NCBI RefSeq assembly: GCF_009870125.1
Contig: NC_046680.1
Location: forward strand, 19,363,501-19,427,500
DNA from: Drosophila pseudoobscura
Lineage: Eukaryota; Arthropoda; Insecta; Diptera; Drosophilidae
Direction of reading: 5' to 3'
DNA length: 64,000 nt
Made by a program: the position numbers and the translations under genes. The notes beneath the pieces were generated by a model. That model made no database searches and had not been told where the DNA came from. It was given only the letters and a program-made list of their open reading frames with translations. This document shows positions 12,281 through 25,993 of this stretch, in pieces (positions within the stretch are counted from its first letter, which is position 1; every line of letters begins with the position of its first letter).

Positions 12281-12590
12281 ATACCCTGTAGGACAGACCG
12301 TTTCACAGGATAATAGACTAAATGAATCTGATGGATAGATAGATAGATTTTTCATAGATTCTAGATACCCTGTAGGACAGATAGATTCACAGGATATTAG
12401 ACCAAATGAATCTGATAGATAGATAGATACTTCATGGATTCTAGATACCCTGTAGGACAGATAGATTCACAGATAGATAGATAGATAGATAGATAGATTC
12501 TTCATAGATTCTAGATACCCTGTAGGACAGATCACTTCACAGGATATTTGGCTAATAGATAGATATATAGATTCTTCATAGATTCTCGAT
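12281..12590. repeat. 70-84-bp minisatellite, four units, with embedded GATA runs
   Basis: The phrase ATACCCTGTAGGACAG recurs at 12,281, 12,365, 12,445 and 12,515. Each copy is followed by a TTCACAGGATA-like phrase, (GATA)n and TTCATAGATTCT. Unit length varies because the GATA microsatellite inside varies. A DRE-type TATCGATA lies just beyond, at 12,618-12,625. Confidence 0.85.
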
Positions 12591-15500
12591 GAAATCACGA
12601 AACCCTCTCTAAAAGGGTATCGATATAGGGAATATAAATTGTGGGATTTGTGGAAAATTCACTCTTTGCTCTCTCCCTCTCTCTTTCTCTTTCTCTCTCG
12701 CTCACGCGCGACTACCTTCTGATTTCGTTGTGCCGTCTCGCTCCCTCCTCCAGAGATTGGAGTCCACAGCGACAAGGAAGCAGTGATTGGGAATGGAATC
12801 CAACGAAGGCTGTGGAACCCGTAGATAGGGAACCCACTTGAGGCAACGCTGTATAAAAAGCAACAATCTAGATACTTTAAAGACAAAAGAAATACCTTCC
12901 TCGCCTGTCAATGTTTTGTAGAACCCAATTGGAACCCATTTGAGATACCATATCACCACACAGCAATCTCAATATTAAATACCCAAACTTTTTCCATTTC
13001 AAAGTTGAAATTTCTATTCATTTGAGTTTCAAAAACCCGCACACACACACACACACACATCCAATATGAACCCCTATTATTTCAATTAAAGTTTTTCGGT
13101 GGTGGTCCCCCCCCCCCCCCCCCCCACCACCACTCATATTTTAAGGGACATTTTCTCATGGAAAAGCAACAGCATAATAAAGCTAAAACAAAGTCCCGCC
13201 GGCTGTCGATAGTGAAATGGGTCGGAGCGTAGGGTTGCCACGGGTTGCCACGGGTTGCCACGGGTTGCCTGCCAGGGTGCCCACCAGCCAGTCCAGTCAG
13301 AAGCCAGAAACCAGAAGCCAGAAGCCTGGCCCTGTTATCGCTGCCATTTGTTTGTGTGTGCAAAAGTTCTACGAACTCTTCGTCCCACTTCCTCTGCTGT
13401 CTCTCTCTCTCTCTCTCTCTCTGTTTCCCTCTTCCATGACTTTCTATGCCAACGACGTTTGCTGTCAAAAAATCTTCAATTAAACGCAAGCACAAAAGCT
13501 GTCGCAAAGGAACAAAAAAAAACGAGAGAAACGAGAGAAAAGGAAAGGCAGAAAAAGTGCAGAAATGAGAACGTTCCGAGGGAGAGCACATGTCAGACGG
13601 TGGAGAGGGGAGGGGGGAGGGCGGAGGGGGACAGAACTAGGGATTGTGGTGCATTCAACAGCCGGAGTGTAGGGCTCCAAATGAGACCCTGTTGCAGGAT
13701 CCCCCCCAGCAAGACAATGATGACAGCAGCACAACGCTGGGCCAGAACTCCTTTCCGACCAGGCCAGAACCGAACAGACGGAGCCATCAGAAACACATGC
13801 TAGCGGTGGTGGAGGGGGGAGGGGGGCGTGGGCGCTGGCAGCGGATCTTTTGTGGGTGAATCCATGGCAATCCTGTAATCCTTACGCCCCATTCAAGAGC
13901 CACGGATAGCCATGGGTACAGGGTGTACATGCAGATGTGCCTATCAAGCCCCCCCCCCCCCCTTATCCCAGCCCCCTGCTCAATTCAAAGTTTGTCCAAC
14001 AAGGCGCACAGCTGATAAGCAGGGAATTAACTTCCATCTCCTTCCTTTCCTCCTCCGGCATGACTTCTGGCATGTGGGACAGCTGTTGGTCCGCCAAATA
14101 GTCCCTCCCTCTGTCCAGGTGGGCGGTGATCGGCCCGCTGCCCTCACAGGAGACTGCACCTCAAAAGGATGCCTTCCCCTACGCGTTGGCTGGTTGGATG
14201 ATGGAAAGCCTTTTGAAGTTCGTCTCCACTGAAACGGCGGGGGCGGTGGGGGAGAAAGCAAAAAAACCTGCCGACTTTGAGGACAAAGTGGGAATGCGTT
14301 GGCGAAAAGGACAAAGGGGAATATGCAATACCGAAACGATAAAGGGACATGCAATACCGAAAGGACAAAAGGGGAATGTGTGCCAGCCAAAGTGGGGTGG
14401 GGAGGGGAGGGGGGAGGAGAGGACACAACTTTATCATCAGTTTATTACAACAAAATTTGTTCTGTTCAAAGCCCCCCCCCCTTGGAAATCCATCTGCTGG
14501 CGCGCCTAAAACTATGCAGCGAAATATTTGAAAATTGAAATATTGCAGGGTGGAGAGAGGGAGAGAGATAACTCGGCTAAAAGGGGGATAAAATGTCACA
14601 AAAAGCAACCTAAAACTGCAATCTATTTGTTCCAACAAACAAAAAAGAGGGCGAGGGGGGGGTGGTGGCGATGCAGCATTCAGGACATGCAACACATGTA
14701 ATGGAAAAACATGAATTCAACACTGCGTTGCATAACTATAAGTACGGGAAACAAATGCCATTCCGGGGTAATTGTGAAGGACGAAGTCCTGTAAATCGAA
14801 ATATATATACACCTGGGAATAGCCTTACACTCGTGCAACGCACTGTACTGTCGGAATTACAATGCAAAAATGTTTTCACCCCCAATGAATAGATTTTAAT
14901 TGAAACGAAGCACCCGAAAGCACCAATCGATTTATGGTCTATCAAGCAATTGACATTGAATTCCAAAAATAGAGAACATTTCATTGCAACACTCCACACA
15001 CACACACAGGCGAGAGCTTGATACGGTACTTCCTGTCTGTCTGTGTGTGTGTGTGCGTGTGTGTGGGGGGGTGTGGAGGGGCTGCCTTGCATGCCAATCG
15101 ACATATAAAAAGCACAAATAGCAAAAGACGAATGTTCGTGCATATAAGGAATTAGCAAAAGAGGCCCAGGGGGCCCAGAGGGCCCAGTACGTGGCCTACA
15201 ACATGGCTGGATCGTTGACCGATGGGCGGTGGGCGGTGGCCAGCGTTTGGGTTGCTTATTGCTGTTGGCAAATAAAAGTTAAGTAGGCAAGCACATGATT
15301 AAAAATGCACTCACACCCACGACACTCACTCGTGGGAGGGAGAAAGGAGAGGGCGAGAGAGGCGAGAGAGGGGAGAGAGGCAAGAGAGGGGAGAGAGGCG
15401 AGAGAGAGGCGAGCGGGGAGAGCTGAGAGAACGTCTCCCTGTGGTCATTAAACCCTTCTCAAAATGGAAACGAAAGAAAAACGAAACGAAATCGAACCCA

Positions 15501-16695
15501 AAACGAAACGAAACGAAATCGAGCCGGCAAAAGAAAACGAAAAAAGAATACAGAAAACAGATAGAGAGGGCAGCGAGCAGAAGGAGAACAAAGTGGTTCG
15601 GGGGGAGGTGGGGTGGTGGGGTACGGGCCCAACTGAAGCCCACGGAATGCCAAGGAAAGAGGAGACCACCCCCGCTCCACCCCCTCACACACCCAAAAAG
15701 AGAACCCCCCCGCGCTAAGCTTCGGCTTATCGAAAATGGGTATTTACTTTAGTCTAGAAAAGTGTACTGTAAATTCTCTTGAACACCAGACGGCACCCCG
15801 TCCCATAGGGGATCCCATAGGGGGGGGGGGGGCACATTCCATCAAAGGGATTTCTTGATTAGCACTCAATTCTCATGTGGCGGAGGGGAGGTTTCAAGGG
15901 TTAAGGTTTTCGAGGAGAGTCAGAGATCCCGATGGAAGAACCTCAGATCCGACTAGTCCTCCAAAGAGATTTGATTCTCTGGCAAAACCTCCTCCTCCCA
16001 CCTCCCACCTCCCTCCTCCCTCCTCCTCCCCCTCCCCTGCTGAACAAAGTAAATCTCGTTTCCCAATCAGACTTTAAATTGTTATTTCAGCCACTAAATT
16101 CGTATCTGTGTATATCTGGGGCACTTGGGCCTCTCCACTGATTGATTGATTACAGGAGGAGAAGCACTCTCTCTCTCCACCTCTCTCTCTCTTTCTCTCT
16201 GGCTGTGTGTTGGTTTTGCAGCTCCATCTCGGATCTCTTGGAGGTGCATAATGTGTGTATACAAAATGTAGATTTATTACATGTTTAGCTTCATTTCTGG
16301 GGGGGGAGGAGGAGGAGGAGGAACCAGGAGGAGAGAAAATAACCTTAAATCCCATTTACTCCCACAACTAATTAAGTATTTAAATTTATGCAGGCCCTAA
16401 AAACAACAACAACAACAATAACAACAGTGAATGTTGTGTGTTCCTTTCCGTCAAAGTGCATAACAAATGGGGAATACATGTCTCCCTCTCTCTCTCTCTC
16501 TCTCGCTCTCCCTGCCTTTCTCTCGCATACACTCCCGGTGTATGTTTGCATACTTTGCGGTTCTGGGCTTCTGGTGGGACACCCCCTCCCCCCCCCCCTC
16601 GCGGTGGGTAACACACGCCAAGGGCCAAGAGCGAGGGGAAGCCGATGAAAAATTTACATAAATTACAGCAGACTTGACCAAAAAGTAAGGCACAA
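12591..16695. other. Non-coding stretch with long poly-C/poly-G tracts
   Basis: No gene seen. It holds C19 at 13,107-13,125, a 10-bp GGGTTGCCAC array at about 13,231-13,268, C14 at 13,949-13,962, G13 at 15,820-15,832, and several GGGGAGG-type runs. The open frames are repeat-driven. It is probably intronic. Confidence 0.5.
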
Positions 16696-16830
16696 GCACA
16701 CACACACACAGCACACACACACACAGCACACACACACACAGCACACACACACACAGCACACACACACACAGCACACACCCTATACCCTATACCCTATAGC
16801 CTATATCGAATACCCTATACCCTATAATCA
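16696..16830. repeat. 15-bp CA-based higher-order repeat, then a CCCTATA array
   Basis: Five exact 15-bp units (a G followed by seven CA-type pairs) start at 16,696, 16,711, 16,726, 16,741 and 16,756. From about 16,777 the sequence becomes CCCTATA heptamers, broken near 16,797-16,811. The junction of two repeat types suggests repeated slippage at one site. Confidence 0.85.
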
Positions 16831-16954
16831 AATACAGTCGACCTGCCCAACAGGATGATCTAAGATGACCTCTACCCCAGAAACCTGAACAGATATTTGA
16901 ACCCAATAATATCCCCCTCCAAATTCTTCGACCTTAATAATACACATTTAACAA

Positions 16955-17310
16955 ATTTTTTTTTTTTTAAATCATAATTTTGTTTTACTGTTGACTGTTA
17001 TATAAGTTGCTCCAAAAGTAATAGCAAACAACAATATGTATTATTAAAAATAAAGCAATCAAAATTAAAAAAAAAAAAATAATAAAAACTAAATAAAAAA
17101 TCAAATATAACAAAAAATATATATGTATATATATATAAAAATAAAATATAAAAAATATAATGTAAATAAAAAATAAAATAACAAATAAAAAATAAAATTT
17201 TAAAAAAACTTAAAAAAAAAATAACAAAAAATTTTTTAAATAAAAATAAAATTTTTTTGAATAAAAAACAAATCTATTTTTATTTTAAACTTTCAATATT
17301 TATTTGAAAT
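16955..17310. other. Extremely AT-rich block
   Basis: About 350 bp is built almost only of A-runs and AATAAA/TATAT-type words. No gene is evident. The many AATAAA words should not be read as polyadenylation signals. Confidence 0.8.
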
Positions 17311-20300
17311 TTCAAAGTTTGGAAATTTCATAAGTTTATAGCCATTTTGCAAGTTTTCAATACCACAGCTACTATCTAACGATTGCTTCTAGTGCTTCTA
17401 GGATATACCTAGTCTTTCGATATGGTCTTTATAGAAAGTATTGAAAAATCTTTTTCCTTCAAGTAACCAGAAATATCATAGTTTTTATCAAATCTTTTGT
17501 ATAAAAACGATACCATATAGGGGCTTGATACGAATTAATCTGGTATAAGATCAATCTTTAGGCAAAATTGTACAATAAAAATGGAATAAAAAATTAAATT
17601 TCCAAAAAAAAAAGCTGTTCCAGGGTATCAATGGAAGGGTGTTAAGAAACCCCCCCATTTTTATGACAGAAAAGCTCCCTCTAGCATGTGCCACATGTGT
17701 GTTGTGGCATGCAACATGTGTGTGGATGGGTTGATTAATTTTTCGAAATTTCAAATCAAATTAAGCTCAAGTGGGCGTCTGCTAGCCTGATGATCCTAGT
17801 CCTCCTGTTCCCGGCCCTCCATGTGGCAGGTTGTTGGAACGGAAGCCAAGAAGCAAATACAGATTGTTGCAACAACAAAATGAGAGAGAGAGAGAGAGAG
17901 GGGAGAGGGGAGAGGGGGGGAGGGAAAAAAGCAGCAGTCAACAGTCATTGGCCCATGGGTAATTTGAAATGCAAACATTTTGCTCCTCGGCATTGGACAA
18001 CGACTTCCTTTTTGGCCTGGTCGGTAGTCCGTTCGTTGCACAGCTGCTGTGGCTGTGGCAGCCGGGAAGCGCAGGGCAAGCCAAGTGAGTATTGTTCTTG
18101 GAGTGGCGGAAAAGCCAGAGAAAAAGAGAGAGCGAGAGAGAGAGCGGGGGGGGGGGGGGGGGGCGCAGAGATGTAATGAAAATGTATATACAATATATGT
18201 ACATATATACACATGTACATAGGGACTATCAGCGACAACAAAGCGTGGAAACGTGGAAAATTGAAAAATGTGAAAAGGCAGACTCCCCCCCCCCCCCCCT
18301 CTCCACCGACCCGGCCATCCCGTGGCACTGCCGCAGAAAAGAAAATTGTGCGAGACCATGGCCAAAAGCAAACAACATTTGAAAAATATTACGAGTATTT
18401 GCATATGAAACAGCAGGGACGGCGGCGTCGTTGGGGGGTCGTTGGCAGACAGACGGGGGCATGGGGCAGAGGACACACTGTACCCGCTGGCGCTCTGCAA
18501 AGGCAGGGACCAAGCAGGACCAGGGAGGACCAGGGAGGACCAGGAAGAGTGTGCGATTCCCGCTCAGAGCTCATCGTGTGGCAAAAAGTAAATCCAAACC
18601 AAACGCCAGGGACTCCCACTCCCTGCTCCTCCCCCCTTCCCCTCCCCCCCAGCAGAAATTCAAAGAAAAACGGAAAAATGGCAAGGGAAAAAAAATCTTG
18701 CTTCCATTTGAGGCGTAAATGAAAATGTAAATTCGCTTAAAGCGCGTGCCACGAATCAGACCTTTAGATATATACAAAAAATATAATAACATTTTCTAAC
18801 CAGAGAGGGAGAGAGACGGAGATTGAGAGAAGTAGAGACCAATAGAGAGATACATATAAAGAGAGGAGAACTATTGTTTGCCGTAAAAATTTGATCGATC
18901 GAAATTCAATGCTAAATACTCAATAAATACGGAACAGTGGAACAGTGGCACACTGGAACAGTGGAACAGGTGCAAAGTGGAACAGGTGCAAAGTGGAACA
19001 ATGGAACAGTTTGGATTATAACCAAAAAAAAATTATAGAAAAATCTAAGATATAGGATAGGCTAGTCCCAAGATATCGACAACTTTAAGACCTTTAAGAA
19101 TTTCATTTTGTGTCTTTTTTTACGTTTGTTACTTTGCGCTTTCCGATCTATCTAACAGATCTATTGAAGCCTAATTTACGTATAAAAAGGAAGCATAATT
19201 CGAAGCTGTATTCGGCACCCTTTCGATAAGAAGAGCAGATCAAAATAAAGACAGAGAAACTACCCAGAAAAGTGGAGTCCCGACCTGAAAGCTAGATAGA
19301 CAGTCGAGGCTCATCGCTGACAGAGCGCTGGAATAAATGGATTGCGAGAGGAACAAAGCAAATGAAGATCAAAGCAGCGACTGCAAAAACACACAGAGCT
19401 TGGGTGTTCCGTTCCGTTCCGTTCCCTTCCAGTCTAATATTTATCGATGTTCTCTCGATGGTGGGCCGTTGGAAGTAGGGACTTTCCCAGCGTCGCTTTC
19501 AGCAAATCTTAATGGTTCTTCAGTTCCCGAAAGCATTTAAAACTCCGCATTCAGTTTTCAGAACTGTTTTCATTTCAATAATTATCACAGCATTTCCGAA
19601 TTCCCCGAACCACAACCGATCTGCTCTTTCGCTCTCTCGGAGATTTCTCAGGCCTGGCTTTGAGTCACATATTTATAAATTTATGCAGATATCTCGGATC
19701 TATCGCTCGAGTCGCTGAATGTGTAATGAATCTGCCCCAAAGAGATTGCTGCTATCTCTCTCTTTCTCTCTCTCTCTCTGAGTCAGCAATCGGAAATGCG
19801 AGACCACAAAAGCGGAAAAAAAGAAACTACGTGACAGACTCTCCGATTGGAAGGGTTGGGGGCTGCAGAGGCAGAAAATGTGATTAAACTAAAAATTTAA
19901 ATATGACAAATAAGCATAATTTAATGCATCATTGTTGCTGCCGCTGCCACTGCCTGGTTATCAACAATTAAAGCGTCAAAAACAAACACAAAAATCATGA
20001 ATAATGCAAACACACTATATTTTTCAATCGTTTGACTAAAATATTAATGCGACGACCGCAATTCCATGACATAATGCAAAATATTTCAAAAAATATTGCA
20101 CGACTGTGAATATTATACAAAAATTGTAATATATTTACGCAATAATATGGAATTTTCAATTGGAATATTCATTAAGTGCCGTGTGTTTATCCGAAGGAAT
20201 TATTCCATAAATTAGGGAACTTTGTATAATTGGGATTTTTATTTGTTTTTAATTGGATGAAAAAATAACTACGATGGGAATCCATTCGATCCATATTCAT

Positions 20301-23300
20301 CTATTAAAATTTGTATTACATAGTACAGGAGTTTCTGGGATTGTACTTTTATTTAAGTAGAATACCTCTCAGATTCTCGCATTTTAAGTGCCATATCTGT
20401 GGTCTCAACCCAAGTTGAACCCTCCGCGACCTCCCGAAACTTGAGTCGTGTCAATAAACTGTGTGAAAAAGGCCAAGAATCAAAAGGAGTCAAGGGGATA
20501 CGAGCTGGAAGCAGCAGCTGTCATGCAATGAGAGTTGAAGAGTTGGAGAGAGCAGACGAGGCAGCTACAATCTGTTGCAGCAACTCCAAACTTTTGCAAT
20601 CTCTCTCTCGTTTGGTTTTTTGCCAGTGGGGGGGAATGGTTTAATAAGTATTTAGTTTCCCAAAAAGGTCAACAGCATCCAAGAATCCATGCAAGGAAGG
20701 ATAAAACTGCCAAGGAATGCCCTTGGAACAGCTCTATTTATCGGGATGCAAGGGAACACATAAAGCCTTAAATACTCTTCGAAAACGGATGTTTACAAGA
20801 TATATACAGAATACACAGAACCTTTCTCGAAGCCCGGGGTGAATTCCCGTTTCTAGGGCTCGTCTCGTCTCGTCTCTCTGCCTCAAATCTACTTATAATA
20901 AACTTATAGAAATGACCTCATTTATTCAATGCCCTCACATTTTATTTCGTTTTTTTGTTGTTTTTGCAATGCTTTTCAGCGGTAATCAGTCCAGCGCCAG
21001 TCCATCACGGACTCCTCCCGGACGACCTTTCCCGGGGATTATCGCTCTCTCCACGACGATGAAATTTATTCTTTGTTCTTTGCACATATTCATTAATTTG
21101 TACAGCCAATTTCCTTATCAAAGACGAAAATAAGCAAATGGCAAAAAACAAAGAAAAAAAAACCACCCGATGAGTGGGCGTGCCATTAATAGGGAGGGGA
21201 TTAGCCATTTTAAGGCGATTATAGTCTATGTTTCGCTCCGAAAATATACACAAAATATACCTTTAACTTATCGGAACAATTCATAAAGTTCCCAAAATAA
21301 TAAACATTTTTATAACCGAAAAAAACTAAAACTAAAACTAAAATTCAACGATTCGTTGCATGGAGAAAACATGAGAGAGAAATATGTATATTCGTGAAAT
21401 ATTTTCCGATCAGAGTATACACTAGTAAACAAATCTGCATTTCTGTGTGGGTATATGTATACATACATATATGTATGTATGTATGTACGCCCCATTCTGT
21501 GGCAGCATCTGCGTGGGCCTTGTGGGCAATACGAACGTGTGGGCGTTCCAAAACACACAACAAGGCTGTAAAAATTGTTCCACAAACAATGCGAGCAAAC
21601 CAAAAACCAAAACCAAACAACAAAAGCAGCAGCCATTAAACTCACGACTAGCCTATACTCTCACTTATGTTCTGTAGCTTTCGAGGTCTTAGTGGGAGAC
21701 CATTTTCGGGATTATAAAGGAGTACTCATCGAATACCCATGCCCTCCTCTTCGGCCAAGTCAAACGACTGCATTTTGTAGGGTATAAATTCAAAATGCAA
21801 CGATTCCCATTCCAATGTTTGAAAAAGAAGAAGAGAAATCTCGCACAAGGGGTGGACGGGGGGGCGGAGAGAGAGAGAGGAAAGCCAACTGGAAATGAGC
21901 AGTAAACAGTAGGAATGTGTAAAAGTTTATTGAAAAGCCATCGACAACATCAAACAAAGCAACAACAGATGGAGGGGTGGGAGGGGGGGGGACAAAAAGA
22001 GGAAGAGCAAAAGCCAGAGAATCAAACGAAAAAAACGCATAATTATGAAAGTATGCAGAGAGCGTGGGTTAACACAAAGCGTGAGCGAGAGGGAACGACG
22101 AGTCGTTGCGTGGGTGATACCCGTTAACTCTTTTTCAAACAATTTTTATTCTTCCTGGCTTACATTTTCCATGTTAATGGTATGCAAACACAAAACCAAA
22201 ACCAAAAAGAGATGAAGAAAAACGCAAAGCGAAAAGTCAAAACTGGAGAAAAAACAGAAGCAACAGCAAAAACCAACAAAATAACGACAGGAAATACGCG
22301 CCATATACGAGCTAGAGAGAGACGGCGGGAAAGAAGACCGACAGAGGGACAGAGAATATTTTTCGCGCGATTTGCGTCAATGGGGAAAACAAAAAGGGAG
22401 CCAGGAACTGGAAAAGTCAGAGGCAAGTGGATATCATCTTATTCATGGTGAATTTTTTGCAATTAAAACAAGGGGAGAAGAGGGATATAATAAACACAGC
22501 GCGAGGTAAACAAATCAACTGTAAATTCGCCAAGAATAAGAGAGCACGCCGCCACATGACCCTACCACACATGCCAAAGAGAGACAGCAACAAGAACATG
22601 ACGAATCGGCAACTAAATCACCATCAGAATGGTACACAAAAATGGAAGGAGGGGGGAAGGGGAGGCAAAGAGAGCGACGACACAGAAAATGAAAACAAAA
22701 TTGTAAAAAGCCAACAACAAAAACACGCACACGCACATTACAGCGGAAGAAGATAGAGGAGGTGCGGAAGAGGAGACTTGTCCGTCAGCAAACCGCAAAA
22801 AATGAAACATGAGACTAACGTGTATTAATATAAGCATGAGGCATTACCGGAGAGTAAAGGGCGAGGGGAACGTCCGAACAAGAGAGGGTGGTTAGCCTCA
22901 CCTTTTGTAAATACACCTTGCACGAGACCAAGTCGAAACAAACATATGAAACGGCAGAGCAGACGAGCAACAGCAGAGCGACAATGAAATGCGGCAACAA
23001 CGCATGAATATTGACATTGCGTTACCCTTCTCTCCAACAGCAGCAGCAGCAGCAGCAGAGGCAGCGTCAAACGGGGGCGGACGCAGGCGGTTCAATCTGC
23101 TTGCTGTTGTTGTTTGTCTGTCTTCAGCCGCGCCGTCGCGACGACGCTGCCGGCCTATGCATACATGAGGACAGCGCTGTTTGTGTGTGCAGCACACACA
23201 CACACACACACACACACAACTGCCGCCTCAGCAGAAACTGAAATTTCAAAGCAGCAGCAAAACAGATACAGAGGCATACGGGCGGCTCAAGACGAGGTCG

Positions 23301-25961
23301 CCGCCGTCGCCGCCGAACAGTGTTAACACTGGCGAGCATGTTGAGAGTTTTGGGCGGAGTTCGACTTTGGCTTTAACAGGTCCAACTAGAAATTATGGGG
23401 GCATAGTAGTTCAACCATCAATTACCACCTAATTCCCCACATATCCGATTAGATAGCGCACGTTTCATTTATTTTGCTGCACAGTGTACAAGTTCGAAGT
23501 TTGCTGTCTCTCCGTTTTCTGCCTCTACTTCTTCTTCGAAGTTGCTGCTGCCTACCCACATACACACACACATACACTCTCCCATTTTTATGCTTGGGCT
23601 TGCATGTTCTCCTTCGTTACGTTCCGTTCATTTACAATTTACAACGCGCTCTTTCGCTCTACTATTTGCTTGCTCTCTTCTACTGCTGTTAGTGCTCTCT
23701 GTCTGGCGCAAATGTTTTTGCTTTCGATTCATTTGTGGCAAACCTTTAATTATTGTTGTATGAGATTTGGTTTTCATACGTTTAGGACGATCAAAATTGA
23801 CTAATTGCGATTATTTTTCATGTTCTATTGGAAGTACACGTGTCACAGGCAGTGATCTCTCTCCCGATCGCTGCTTGCTGTAGTTGACAATGACGCAGAT
23901 TACTTTTGCGGCCGGACGGGATCTTGTCAATTGAACTTACATTGATTACAGCTAGAAAGAGAGAGCGCATCCAAATGGCAAATTATATGCCATTATCCGT
24001 ACTGCAGCTGCATGTGTGTGTTCCTAAGTCTGTGTAAGCGAAACGACATCACTGATAACTTCTTGACATCGGGCTCGGGTCTGTCGCCAAGTCTCTCTCC
24101 TTCTTCCCCTCGCAGTGACTAAGTCAAAAGAACTACATAGCGAGATGGGGGGCGGGGTGTGCGGAAGAGCGTAAGCAAAGTGCATGCACACGGCACTGAA
24201 ACAGCGACAGCAACAACAACTGTTGTAAAGCAAAGTGCAAAGTAAATGAAAAGAGAGACACACAAAGGCGAGAGGGACGAGCCACCGCCGACGCCACACG
24301 TGAATAATAATTGAAAAAGCAGCGAGTGCAAGTGAATAAGATAGATGGTAATTATGTGCTCTACACAATGTAAGTTAATGGGAAGGTGAGGCAGTGTCAA
24401 GAAGAGCGGAGCCTCTGAGTGGCATCCAAACGAGACACAGCAGAGTAGCTTCACCTTCATATTAATTACCATTGAACGGGTCGTCTTACCCCTGCATTAA
24501 TATGCCCCTCGGCTAAACACATGTCTGAGATGAGATACCTGCCAAGGGGTGAAAGGTTGGGAGCAAGAAAACTGGAATACAGCGTAATGATATAGGGAAA
24601 GAATTCCAATTAAAATGATTATATGTCTAGGAAATATGGATTTCCCATTAGAAAAATGGCAAATAAATATTAAAGATCGCAGCAAATGGGAAAGCATTTA
24701 AATCTATTTTTTTCATTTTCTTCCACCACAAGCGTGTTTAGGTAGCGCCTTGCCGATCCGACAGGAAAATCCTTATCGCTGTCTGCCGCCAATGGAATGA
24801 TATTCCAAGAAATTTAACAAAATAAACAGAAACAGCATGTGGCATGCGGCAGAAGGATGGAATAGAGAATGGTATGGACAGTATGGATAGACAGGTCAGA
24901 AGAAGAGTCGAAGGAGGAGTAGGAGTAGGAGTAGGAGTGAGTGAAGCAAAGCTAAAGCCAAAGGAGAGAGCATATAGATTTTGACACCTTTTCAGGTGTG
25001 AATGAGACGAAGGGCTGTCCTACTGTAACTGTTCTTCCATCTCGCTCTCGCTCAGCTGCTAGACATGCCAATAATGCTAATGAACGTAAAATGCGTAAAT
25101 GAGAGAGCGGAAGAGCGGGGGAGCAATCACAGGCATTAAACTGCTCCCTCCTCTCTCTCTCTCTCTCTCTCGCTCTCATATAAGCACACACTGTCACTCC
25201 ATCTCCTGGGCCACTCATCAATGTTCAGAGCACGTTCTCTGAATGTTTTTGGCGACGCAGGCAAACAGGAGGAGAAGTACATGCAGAGGACGATGAAGAA
25301 TAGCACGAGGAGTGGTAGGAAAAGGAGCACATGTTGATGGAGAAGCAGAATAGCCATAACCACAAAAAAGCATTGCGGGAGAGGGAGAGAGAAAGAGCAA
25401 ATGCCAATTTTGGCAAAAACAAGTGACAAACAGGACAAAAGATGGACGGAATGGCAAAAACAAGATTACTTTGAGCCCCCCCTCCGATTTCATCCACATC
25501 ACAGAAAGGGGGTGGGGGGGTGGAAAGGCCATCGCCATATTCATTCTGGAGAGTGTAGTAGTCATGTGTGTGTGTGTGTGTGTGTGTAGAAATTTTTCGG
25601 TCCAATAAGTCACACACCAACAACAAAATGAAAAGGCAGCCAGCCAGCAAACAAACAAACAAACAAACAGAGAGGGAGAGAGAAACAGCATTCGAAATTG
25701 GCAACTGCCGGATACTTTTGTTGGCCAACTACTTGACTGGTTGACGTTGGCAACGCCGGCCATCGATACCAAAGATCATCATCATCGTGACCAGAACCAG
25801 ACCAAAACCAGGCCCAAACTAGAGGCAGAACCAGCCAAAGGCTAGAGATGGTAGCAGACTTCCACAATCGCTTAAGCCATGAGAAAGTACTCATACTCCT
25901 TTTTTCTTATCTCTATTTAATCGCTAAAATACAGATTAAGCTATGACTATGACATATACAA

Positions 25962-25993
<32 letters not shown>

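Noticed and set aside
24355..24450. Minus-strand ATG frame starting MKVKLLCCVSFGCHS
   Set aside because: Only about 34 codons, no donor or acceptor consistent with the neighbouring exon; likely chance.
24490..24534. Possible second exon of the signal-peptide gene (acceptor CTTGGCAG, donor GGG|GTAAGA)
   Set aside because: In the required phase 0 it meets TAA after 13 codons.
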